Assembly: GCA_008694505.1 (NCBI GenBank)
Contig: VZDJ01000301.1
Coordinates: 1,713,485-1,777,484 of the forward strand
Reading direction: 5' to 3'
DNA: 64,000 bases
DNA from: Cyanoderma ruficeps
Taxonomy: Eukaryota; Chordata; Aves; Passeriformes; Timaliidae
Part shown: piece after piece, positions 54,601-62,309 of the stretch
How positions within the stretch are numbered: the stretch's first letter is position 1
Layout of the letters: each line of letters starts with the position of its first letter
Notes under the pieces: model-generated
What the model was told of the DNA's origin: nothing
The model's input: only the letters and a program-made list of their open reading frames with translations
Databases searched by the model: none
Translations under genes and position numbers: made by a program

Positions 54601-54665
54601 CAAAAAAAAAAAAAAANAAAAAAAAAAAAAAAAAAAAAAGAAAAAAAAAGGCAAAAGAAAAAAAG
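54601..54665 (+). repeat. poly-A tract with an assembly gap
   Basis: About 60 bases of nearly pure A contain one N at 54617. The tract length is therefore uncertain. Confidence 0.9.
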
Positions 54666-55026
54666 TAGGTTAGATTAGAAAACAAGATAGTTGAATTCAG
54701 GCAGGGACTCGGCTGTCCCTGTGCTGCCTGGCCTCGCTGCATTTGCATTAATATGCGCAAAACTCCTTTTAAGTAATGTTCATGCGGCAGCACCCAGCTC
54801 CAAAATGGGCAGGCTGTTCCTGAAACCCATCCTCGAGGGCCACGGGGAAGGGGAGAGGTTCACAGGCTCTCTTCTGTCAGGCTAAACTTTTCTCTCTTGG
54901 ACATATTTTTTTTTTCCCCCTTAAAAGTCCTGGCAGTTATTTTTGTGTGAGGATGGGGAAGCCTTATGGCCTGAAGGAGTTAATTTCAAAAGAAAAAATT
55001 ATAGTGGGGTACTGTTTATTTAAGCA

Positions 55027-56290
55027 GTGTTTTGTAGAAGACGAGGCACTTTTTTCCAGGAGCGTGGTTCACCTGGGAAAAATACGCACTGGCCTCGATC
55101 TACCATAAAAACCTGCCCTGTGTCCCCTGGAGGGAAACAACCCAATCCCGGGGACTCCCCACACTGCCAAGCAGCACCTCCAGCTCCGAGGCCCTTCAAT
55201 ATCCAACTGCAGCTCCCAGGGATGGCTGAAAAATTTCACACTGCTCTGCACCCTGCACGCCAGCACACAGGCAGAGGGGTTGCTTTTCATCCCAGGAGCT
55301 TTGCCAGGGGAGGCCATGAAGAAGCTGGAGAGGGACAGTCCATGCAAAGGTGTGAGGCACCTGTGGCGATGCCCAGCATTGCTCCTGTCTCTGCTCCTGC
55401 TCCTTGGAGCTGCTCCAGCATGACCAGAAATACCTCTGCCAACTCCAAGGGGGACCATTTCCCAGCAGCATCGCCCCTGTTCCAGCGTTGCCACCACTTT
55501 GAGGGGTAGCACTTGAGGGTTCAAGCCCCTGCCTGGGTGAGGAGCTCTCTGCAGTGTAAGAGGGTGTTTTTGAAAGAGGGCTGCCAGTGGGATTGCCACA
55601 GCCTCCCACAGACAGGGCCGAGCTGCTGCTGCTCCTCCACGTCCCACACAGGCACCTCATGGGTGTGCAGGAGCCACACCAAGCCCAGGGCCACTGAGAA
55701 CCGTCCCACAGCCAACATGGAGCTGTTGGTGGCTTTGCACAATCCCACCAGTGACCCTCCCCACCACGGGGCCACTGTTCTCCCCCAAAGAGAAGACACT
55801 TGCTGTCGGCTTGTGGAGGCAGGGGAAGCTGTCCCACCGGGACACTGCCAGCCTGGCATCCCCCACCACGGTCAGCGGCTGCCATGCTGGTCCCCAGAGC
55901 TGGGACAGGCAAAGGAAGAAGGCAAAGGAAAAGCTTGGCAAGGCCTCACTCAGCAATGATCCCTCTGGCCGATGGTGGGAGAGGGCTCCCAGGGAAATGA
56001 CTCCCTCCCCAGTTCCCTGAAGTCCCCAGCAAGGCACCACAGGGACCACTGCGGCTTGAGGGGCAGCAGGAAGCAATGGGGAGTAGAGGCGAGTGGCAAG
56101 AGCCCATGGGTATCTGCAGCCGGGCCCTGAGTGACAGCAAGGGAGTAGGAGAAGATATGACACCAGAGCAGAAAGGCCAAAAACTCAGCAAAGGCGCCCA
56201 GGCTGCTCAGTTCCCAGACCGAAAGGGATGCTGCTGGCTGCTCCCTATGTCCCCGCAACGAGGCGGGTTAGGATGGAAACTCTGATGCAA
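55027..56290. other. GC-richer, stop-poor block upstream of BCL6
   Basis: Long open frames overlap on both strands here, including 238 codons minus at 55196-55912, 192 codons minus at 55069-55647 and 160 codons plus at 55027-55509. The peptides are rich in Gly, Ser, Pro, Trp and Cys in no domain pattern, as translated GC-rich non-coding DNA would be. No splice or start context favours one strand. I do not call a gene. Confidence 0.45.
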
Positions 56291-57066
56291 GCCCGGCTTG
56301 GCTGTGGCCAGGCAGAGTGAGAAATCACCCCCGTAAGAGTGCTACTTGAACGGAAGCTGTGCTCGACCTCGGGTCTCCACCAAAAATCCCCCAAGCGGCA
56401 GCCCTCTTGCTGCTGCTCCCGAGCGTCCCGCGGGCGCTGGGCTCGCTAGGCTCCGGCTAAAACGAAAGCGTCACACACTGCAGGGAAATGACAAACAGAA
56501 TAGATCTGTCGCTCCCAACAACCCCTTTCGTTTGAGTTTCATTGCTGGGGAAAAACAAAAAAAAACAACAAATCAAATCCCGGAATAGAGTTGCAACTCT
56601 TTGGTCCGTCCCTCCTTTGGTCACTCGCAGACCCGGGAGCCCCCTCCCTGCCCGGGGCCGGGACCGGAGTCGCACAAGTCACACAGTTCCAGCTGCACTC
56701 ACTCCCCGGGAATTCCATATTGCATTTTAACTACAGGGCAGCAGTCTCTCCAGCATATCTGTATCACCTCAAGTGTTTCGGGAGTACCATCCCTGTCTTG
56801 CCACCGGGCTATTTTTAATGACGACTCGTATTAGCAGAAGGGCTTTCTTCCTAATTTATTACCAGCCCCCCCACGCCCCCCCCCCAACCCTCCTTACTTT
56901 AAAACGTTTCGGTTCAAGAGCTCAGCTGAGAAATCAAAATAAAGGCAGCACCCGGGGACTTTGCGTCCAAGGTGGCCGCTCCGTGGGCTCGCCAGTGCTG
57001 GAATCAGTAGCTGCGAGCAACTGCACCAGCGGACCGAGGGCACCGTGACCTGCGGTGGTTACTCTC

Positions 57067-57074
57067 GTAAACAA
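57067..57074 (+). promoter_or_regulatory. forkhead (FOXO-type) site upstream of BCL6
   Basis: GTAAACAA is a perfect forkhead consensus about 1.3 kb upstream of exon 1. FOXO factors are reported activators of mammalian BCL6. A single 8-mer is suggestive only. Confidence 0.3.
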
Positions 57075-57867
57075 ATTTCTATTAATCACCAGGGCCCGGG
57101 AATGCCTTCACAGCCCAGAGCATACCTTGCTCCGCTCCCCACCACACCGACCGGCAGCTCGCAGCCCAAAAATCCGACCGGGAAAGCAAAATGAGCGATC
57201 TGAACCACCCCCGAACCCAAGCCTTGCTGCAGGCCCTCAAGAAATAAACGCGAGGCTGAGGGGCAGACGCAGGAAATCTCCACAGATTTACATTCAGGGA
57301 GCTACATTTGCACAGAGGAGCGGGAAAGGCTGGGGTGACAGGTCCGTCCCCCCCCCTCCCGCACCCCTGCGAAACCCACCCGACACACTGAATGCCAAGG
57401 CTTTGCCTTATTCCCCCCCTCCCACCTCCCAGCAAAGGCCTTCGCCCAGCAAGAGGCAAAAAGTGCAGAAATAAAATCCCTTTCCAGAAAAGCCAAAGCG
57501 ATTTTGCATCCCCAGCACAGTCCAACAATTCCATACAAGCAGAATATTTATAGACTTACAGGTTATTTTGCAACAATAACAAAACAGCTACACAGAATTA
57601 ACCCACCACTTGAGTGTCCTGGAGTGTAAAAGAGAACACGGATGGAAAAAAAAAATAAAAGAAGAGAAAATNTGAATGAGGGAAAAAATAATTAAAGAAA
57701 AAAAGTAAAAATCCGGAACAATGCAGATGATTCCTGGCTTTGCTCGCTGAGTTGTTTGGTTGGTTTGGGATATTTTTTAGCGGGGGGAGGGTGTTTTTGA
57801 AACGCAAAAGTGACCCCCCCCGCCCCAAAATAAATAAATAAAAATATATAAAGATAAATAATAATTA

Positions 57868-57891
57868 ATATATATATGCACATATATATAT
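57868..57891. repeat. AT palindrome upstream of the promoter
   Basis: An 11-bp perfect inverted repeat (ATATATATATG and its complement) is separated by only CA, inside a roughly 80-base stretch of almost pure A/T at 57.82-57.90 kb. It could extrude as a cruciform or simply be an AT microsatellite. It sits about 130 bases upstream of the CpG island. Confidence 0.6.
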
Positions 57892-58116
57892 ATTAAAAAA
57901 GGAGCATTTTTTCCCCAAGATCTCTTCGCTCGTTTTCGGAGAGGTTTGGGAGGAAAAAAAAAAAAAGAAGCGAAGGCTGCTGGTGGTGGTGGTAGGGGGA
58001 GTGATGTGTGTTTGCACCGCCCGGAGCCGTGCCCGGGACCCCCCGTTTTCCTCTCCCGCCGCCGCCGCCGCTGCTCGGTCCGCGCCGCGCGCGCTGCTCC
58101 GCGCCCGCGCGCCCCC

Positions 58117-58123
58117 CACGTCA
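58117..58123. promoter_or_regulatory. CRE-like half-site in the promoter
   Basis: CACGTCA contains ACGTCA, the reverse of the TGACGT half of a CREB/ATF site. It lies 24 bases upstream of the CACGTG E-box, in a position typical of CpG-island promoters. Confidence 0.35.
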
Positions 58124-58140
58124 CCGACAGCACCCGCCGC

Positions 58141-58146
58141 CACGTG
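58141..58146. promoter_or_regulatory. E-box CACGTG in the CpG-island promoter
   Basis: CACGTG is the canonical site for MYC/MAX, USF and related bHLH-ZIP factors, placed within the GC-rich promoter. The motif is exact, while the bound factor cannot be told from sequence. Confidence 0.45.
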
Positions 58147-58172
58147 ACCCGCCGAGCGGGCGCGACCACTGC

Positions 58173-58208
58173 GGGAGGGGGGGAACGGGGAGGGGGATGA
58201 ACGGGGGG
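58173..58208 (+). promoter_or_regulatory. G-quadruplex-capable G runs
   Basis: Between 58173 and 58208 the + strand has successive runs of three to seven G separated by one to six bases (GGGAGGGGGGGAACGGGG, then two more runs). This satisfies the usual four-run quadruplex pattern. If transcribed it would lie in the non-template strand and the 5'UTR. Confidence 0.55.
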
Positions 58209-58362
58209 CGACACGGTGGGACCCCCGCCGCCGCCGAGGCCCCCCCGGGATACGCGCCCCCCTCTCGCTGACCCCGTTGGCGGCCTCCCCGGGGGGGCGC
58301 GCACACCGGGAGGGGCGCGGCGCCGGGGAGGGCACGGAGGGGGGAGGTCCGTGGCCCTCCCC

Positions 58363-58419
58363 ATGCCGAGCGCGATGGTAGAGTCCGCAGCTCAAATTCC
58401 GAGAATTGGGCTCTGTTGA
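58363..58419 (+). other. upstream ORF in BCL6 5'UTR (18 codons, inner ATG strong)
   Basis: An ATG at 58363 opens a frame of 18 codons ending at TGA 58417-58419. A second in-frame ATG at 58375 has a strong context (GCGATGG) and would give a 14-residue peptide starting MVESAAQ. From memory, human has GTG rather than ATG at the inner position, so this uORF may be lineage-specific. It would only matter if transcription starts upstream of 58363. The likely effect, if any, is to lower BCL6 translation. Confidence 0.5.
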
Positions 58420-58428
58420 TTCTTAGAA
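58420..58428. promoter_or_regulatory. BCL6/STAT palindrome 1 in exon 1
   Basis: TTCTTAGAA fits TTCYNRGAA, the core shared by BCL6 zinc fingers and STAT dimers. Mammalian exon 1 carries the same site, and published work describes BCL6 binding to exon 1 as a negative feedback loop that lymphoma mutations can disrupt. Presence of the motif is direct; function in this species is inferred. Confidence 0.75.
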
Positions 58429-58434
58429 CTGGGG

Positions 58435-58443
58435 TTCTTAGAA
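58435..58443. promoter_or_regulatory. BCL6/STAT palindrome 2 in exon 1
   Basis: This is a second identical TTCTTAGAA, spaced 15 bases from the first, or about one and a half helical turns. It sits in the segment I recall as unchanged between mammals and this sequence. Confidence 0.75.
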
Positions 58444-58449
58444 GTGGTG

Positions 58450-58483
58450 ATGCAAGGAGTTTCTAGGAAAGCCCGGAGACCAG
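58450..58483 (+). other. start of an upstream ORF that crosses the exon 1 / exon 2 junction
   Basis: ATG at 58450 opens a frame (MQGVSRKARRP) that is still open at the splice donor 34 bases later and must continue into exon 2, which is outside the window. As I recall the mammalian mRNA, the same ATG and frame exist there and end shortly before the BCL6 start. Context is moderate: the base at -3 is G and at +4 is C. Confidence 0.5.
58461..58469. promoter_or_regulatory. BCL6/STAT palindrome 3 in exon 1 (perfect consensus)
   Basis: TTCTAGGAA is the exact reverse complement of TTCCTAGAA, the best-known BCL6 selected site. It lies 14 bases before the splice donor. Together with the two sites upstream it forms a cluster of three in 50 bases. 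Confidence 0.75.
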
Positions 58484-58489
58484 GTGATT
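58484..58489 (+). promoter_or_regulatory. BCL6: splice donor of BCL6 exon 1
   Basis: CAG|GTGATT matches the vertebrate donor consensus at the exon end and the first two intron bases. It is less ideal at +4 to +5, having AT where AG is commonest. Its position coincides exactly with the known end of mammalian BCL6 exon 1. Confidence 0.8.
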
Positions 58490-58709
58490 GCTGCTTCTAT
58501 TGCCGCGGCCGATTTTACCCTTTAATTCTCTCGCTCGCTTTTTTTTTTTTTTTCNTTTTTTTTTTCCTCTCCATTTTTTTTCCCTCCTCTTTCCCTCCCT
58601 GCCGCGCTCCGACGCTTGGCGCGGAGCCGCCTCTATATATTTCTACCCATTTTTTTTTCTCTCCCTCCTCTTTCCTTCCCCCCCCCTTTCCCGCTGCAGG
58701 TGCCCTTTT

Positions 58710-58733
58710 TATTATTATTATTATTATTATTAT
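58710..58733 (+). repeat. (ATT)n microsatellite in BCL6 intron 1
   Basis: About eight ATT units lie within a T-rich stretch, followed by a short TTTA repeat at about 58.76-58.78 kb. Confidence 0.9.
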
Positions 58734-58959
58734 CATCTCAATTTAATTTTTTTCCCTGCCTTATTTATTTATTTATTTAATTCACATACACATCCTCCCC
58801 TTTTCCCTTGCCCTCTGTCAGGCGAGAAAAAAAAAATTGGGAAATAGGGGTGCCTGCATGTCTTTAACGCTGGAAGCGTGTATAAGGGGAGGGGAGCGGG
58901 GTGGGTGGGGGTGTCTCCCCTCGTTGTCCTCTCCCGGGGATTATCGGTTATCTGGGATT

Positions 58960-60305
58960 ATTGGCTTTCCCGCACGCGTGACGGCCGGGTGGGGACGGGG
59001 GGGACGGCGGCGGCTTCTTCTCTGCACCTGCAGCCGCTCCGCGGGCGCAGGACGGCGGCGAGCGCTGGCGGCCGCCGGGCTTGTGGCGTGACTCGGGGTC
59101 CGCTCTCAATGGCTGGATCCTTCGGTCGGGGTGTGTTATTTTTCTTTGCCTTTTTTTTGTTGTTGTTGTTGTTCTTTTTTNNNNNNNNNNNNNNNNNNNN
59201 NNNTTCCTTTTTTTTTTTTTAATTTTTTTTTGGTGTTTGCGTGTTATGTCGCTGTTGTCCTTTCGCCGCCGCACGAAGCCGCCGCGGAGCGGGGCTGGCG
59301 GCAGCGCGGGGGCTCGGCGGCACCGGGCACCGGCTTTTCCGCGTCAGCCCCCATTTCTCTCTGTTTCTGTTATTAAAGCATTATTATTGTTATTCCGTCC
59401 CCGGCGCAACCGCGAAAGGGCTGGTGCGTTTTGCAACCTGTGGCGGGGCTGCGCCGTGATCTGTCAAGACCCGGGCTAAGAGCGGGCGTGATGGAGAAGA
59501 CTCGCGGCATTTCCCTGCCCGAGGAAGGGGGGAGCCCGCGGGAAGGCTCGGCCGCCGCCGGCTGCCGGCCCCGGAGCACCGCGGAGCACCGGCCCGGGGC
59601 GGCGGGGACCGCGCTCGCCTCGACGGTGCGTGCGGGGCGGCTGCCGGCCGGGAACCCAACCGAGATGCGAAACTCGGGAAGGGGCAAAAGTGTATGAAAC
59701 GACTCTGAATATCACGCGTAGGGCTGAAAATAATAATAACAACAACAACAACACCACCCGCAGGGAGGAGCGGGCGTCCCCCGCCGGGAGGAAGGCGGCG
59801 GGCGGGGGAAGCGGAGCACAGCCGTGCGAGGGATGCGAGGGACGGGGTCCGGGGCGCGATGCGTGCGGAGCCCCCCGCTGCCCCCAGCGCAGCCTTTCCC
59901 CTGTGTTTACTACCGCGGCGGACTTGGCGCAGGGACAGGCGCTCGTAAATCTGCCGCCGGCAGCCGCGGGGCTGGCCCCCGGCCACACGCTATTCCTGGA
60001 GCGAACGGCCGCGGGGAGCCGCGCAACCCCCGCGCCGCTCCGCCGACAGCGGACCGGGAAGAGAGAGCGCTGTTTGTTTTGGTTTCTTGGGGGTTTTTTT
60101 AATTGTTTTTTATTAGGTGCGTGATCTTGTGTTCGCATATAATTTTTTAAATTTTTTTTAAGCTCTCCCTCTCCTCCCCCCTTTAAAAATAAAAGGCAAA
60201 ACAAAACCGAAAAAGCCCAACTTTGTTATGAAAACTTTCGTGGTCGGACGGCAGCGACCTCTCCCGGCCGCCCCCCCGCGCCCCCCGCCTTCCCCCCGCC
60301 TGTAG
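58960..60305. promoter_or_regulatory. BCL6: CpG-rich second lobe inside BCL6 intron 1
   Basis: A second stretch of very high G+C and CpG follows a T-rich gap of about 450 bases. It is itself interrupted by a T-rich segment with an N run near 59.14-59.24 kb. It lies downstream of the exon 1 donor. It could be the continuation of one large island, or it could hold an alternative first exon; alternative BCL6 5' exons are known in mammals. Open frames on both strands here have compositions expected of random GC-rich DNA and I do not call them coding. Confidence 0.7.
59181..59203. other. assembly gap (23 N) in the CpG-rich lobe
   Basis: A run of 23 N lies between two T-rich tracts. Its real length is unknown. 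Single N characters elsewhere are at 12118, 54617, 57672, 58555, 61659 and 61941; those at 12118 and 57672 are not in homopolymers. Confidence 0.98.
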
Positions 60306-60518
60306 TTTGCAAAGTCACAGTATGAAATGTTATGAAATCGCCTCTTGGGAAGGAGGGAAACAGAAAGGAAGGCGTTTGTTTAGAAAAATCCGCGGCAGCC
60401 TCTCAGATGTGCCTAAAAAGCTGCCTTTGACCCCCCTGTTGCATTTCCAGGGAAGAGGCAAATCTGGGCTTAAAATTATGAATCGAAAGCAACAAAAACA
60501 AACCCGTCCCCGGTTAGT

Positions 60519-60690
60519 TTTTTCCACTGACTTCAGTAGGCGCAGGATCAGTGTGAAGGGAGGCTAGGGACAGACGGATGCGGCTCAGTGAGGAGCTGCT
60601 GCATTGGTCTGACATCTGTCTTGGGCCAAGTTCCTACTTGTGCTAGTGGAAGTGTCAGCAGGGCCAGGTTTGGGATCAGGCCCTTATTCT
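60519..60690. repeat. old GGGCCTGAT-type interspersed repeat, copy 3, in BCL6 intron 1
   Basis: CACTGACTTCAGTAGGCGCA followed by GGATCAGTG, and a right end GTTTGGGATCAGGCCC, correspond to the terminal words of this family (ACTTCAGTGGGAGCAGGATCAGGCCC). It is inserted just downstream of the second CpG lobe. Confidence 0.4.
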
Positions 60691-61555
60691 ATCTGGGAGT
60701 CTTACTGATTTCTCTCCCGACATTTTAAATGCTTTAAAAATTATTATTTGCCATACTGTTTCAAGGATTTAAAGGATAAGAGCTTTAAGAGCAAATGCAG
60801 GCTCTTTCCTCCAGTCCTTGAGGGGGTTACAGTTCAAAAAATGCTCTAAAAATATTTTGGAGGAAGCCTCTCTTTATATATGCATGGAGAGGCAGAACCA
60901 AAGATTCTGTTATTTTCTCCTAAGGGTAGGATTGCAAGTTTAAAAACTTGCATTATAGATGGCAAACATTTTGCCCTGTGAAACATATCATCAAGCCATT
61001 AAAATATTCAAAGGGTGTCTAGAAATTTTCCAGAATAATGGATTATTACATTGTTCCAGTAAGAAAAGAGTTCATCTCTTGGTCTTCAATTTTGATTGGC
61101 AAAACAGATCAAAGATCTCTTGAGATGCATTTCAATTCCAATTTCCAATCCCCCTCAGTTCTGACTGTCTGAGTCAATATTGGGAGAGGAAGTGGAGGTT
61201 AACCGGTTAGTTATTATTGTGAAGGAAGAAGTTGGAATGAGAAGTGATTCTTACAAATCCCACCCCAAAAACAAAACAACAAAAAAAAAATCCATCAAAA
61301 GTCTTTGTGACACTTTTTAGACATCCCTGTTTGCAGTGCAGGGAGGATTCAGCCGGCTGTTGGATGGTACAAAAATAAACCTAGCAGAAACATTAAGTTT
61401 TTCAAAACAAGGCTGGAAAAGCTCATAAAAATAATGTTGCTCAGACGCGTTTTAAGAGAAACAGAATTACATCGACAAAATTATATGTTTTCCAGGTTTG
61501 GTTGGGGTGTTTTATTTTCCGAGGGGAAAAATTGCTCCTGCAGCAAAGCGAACTG

Positions 61556-61571
61556 GTGCCATCTAGTGTCA
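61556..61571 (-). promoter_or_regulatory. probable CTCF site, reverse, in BCL6 intron 1
   Basis: GTGCCATCTAGTGTCA reads on the minus strand as TGACACTAGATGGCAC, a good match to the common CACTAGATGGCAG form of the CTCF motif. It lies in intron 1, about 3 kb after exon 1, beside a short CpG-rich patch at 61.57-61.61 kb. Confidence 0.5.
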
Positions 61572-61646
61572 CCTCCCGCCGCTCCGCGCGGCCGGCGGGG
61601 CCGGCAGCCTCGGGAAGAGTGGGAACATGTTTATTAACTGCTCGTT

Positions 61647-61690
61647 AAAAAAAAAAAANAAAAAAAAAAAAAGGAAAGAAAAAAAAAAAG
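61647..61690 (+). repeat. poly-A tract with an assembly gap, intron 1
   Basis: Nearly pure A with one N at 61659, then GGAAAG and a second A run. Confidence 0.85.
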
Positions 61691-61916
61691 CTTGCCAGCT
61701 TGGAGGAAGGTGGCAGAGGAAACTCTGGATGCCACTGAACTTACTTAAGGAGCCTAATTGGAAACAACCGAGTGCTTATTAAAGTCACTGACATTTCCAT
61801 ATGGAGTTCTCTTTGGGTCTGGTCATGAAATCACATGTGAAAATCTTTCCAAGTTGTGGTGTTAATCTGCCCTTGAATTTTTGCCTAATTTAGGATATAT
61901 TGTAAAGCTATGCTTT

Positions 61917-61963
61917 TTTAATTTTTTTTTTTTTTTTGGTNAGCCTTTTTTTTTTTTTTTTCC
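61917..61963 (+). repeat. two poly-T tracts flanking an assembly gap, intron 1
   Basis: Two T runs lie either side of GGTNAGCC, with the N at 61941. Confidence 0.85.
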
Positions 61964-61967
61964 CTTA

Positions 61968-61974
61968 GTAAACA
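61968..61974 (+). promoter_or_regulatory. forkhead-type site in intron 1
   Basis: GTAAACA is a core forkhead site in intron 1, just after a poly-T tract. It may be chance. Confidence 0.2.
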
Positions 61975-62300
61975 GTACCGTTGTCCTCAAAACACCATAC
62001 AAATACAGGTGGTAAAACTTCATGTGCCAGTCCTGTGTGGTAGGACTGTCCTCTCATTTTATTTGGATTCTCCATGAAAAAGAAAACCTTTTTACAAAGT
62101 TTATAGATTAATAAAATGACACTTTAATCATTAGATGCATTTCTCAGTGTGCACCTGAAGTACCTTCATTTATTTATGGTGTTAAGGTTGAAGAATTGTT
62201 ACATGTCTATTTTAGTCCGTATGCTGTAATACCTGGGCTCAGAACTTCACTCAAAGAGCTTTTACTGGTTCAGCTGGAGCCTGAAATATTGTTTTCACTT

Positions 62301-62309
62301 TTCTGAGAA
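62301..62309. promoter_or_regulatory. possible STAT/BCL6-type site in intron 1
   Basis: TTCTGAGAA fits TTCYNRGAA. It stands alone in unremarkable intron sequence and may be chance. Confidence 0.25.

Larger units (their letters stand above)
48766..57820. other. intergenic DNA proximal to BCL6
   Basis: This stretch holds the AT-rich block, the GC-richer stop-poor block, two forward CTCF-like sites and poly-A. CpG content rises from about 56.3 kb towards the promoter, like an island shore. No upstream gene on either strand is recognised, so no bidirectional partner of BCL6 is visible within 58 kb. Confidence 0.6.
58015..58410 (+). promoter_or_regulatory. BCL6: BCL6 promoter CpG island, first lobe
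   Basis: CpG density jumps here from near zero in the flanking AT-rich DNA to many per 100 bases, with runs such as CGCCGCCGCCG and GCGCGCGC. The lobe ends inside exon 1. It contains an E-box, a CRE half-site and G-rich tracts. No convincing TATA box sits at a fixed distance from a known start, so dispersed initiation typical of CpG-island promoters is likely. The island boundary is judged by eye. Confidence 0.85.
58360..58483 (+). other. BCL6: BCL6 non-coding exon 1 (recognisable 3' part of the 5'UTR)
   Basis: This is the only gene segment I recognise. From about 58374 to 58483 the sequence closely follows my memory of the 5'UTR of mammalian BCL6 mRNA, with only about six differences in roughly 107 bases, including TTCTTAGAACTGGGG, GTGGTGATGCAAG and TTTCTAGGAAAG. 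The block ends CCAG|GTGATT, a good splice donor, at the same point where the mammalian exon ends. BCL6 encodes a BTB/POZ zinc-finger transcriptional repressor acting in the nucleus of germinal-centre B and T follicular helper cells. In mammals its start codon lies in a later exon, so no coding sequence is expected here. The true 5' end is not visible: the similarity fades upstream into GC-rich DNA, and transcription probably starts between about 57.95 and 58.35 kb. The match is from memory and was not aligned. Confidence 0.9.

Noticed and set aside
55196..55912. Longest open frame (238 codons, minus)
   Set aside because: Peptide is an irregular Gly/Ser/Pro/Trp/Cys mix without a domain. Overlapping long frames on both strands show that this is a compositional effect.
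58216..58419. 67-codon proline/glycine-rich frame in the BCL6 promoter
   Set aside because: Its upstream part is GC-rich promoter sequence; only its last ATGs fall in recognised exon 1, and those are listed as the short upstream ORF.
59431..60204. Long open frames on both strands in the second CpG lobe
   Set aside because: Arg/Pro/Ala/Gly-rich translations of CpG-island DNA with no domain and opposing strands equally open.
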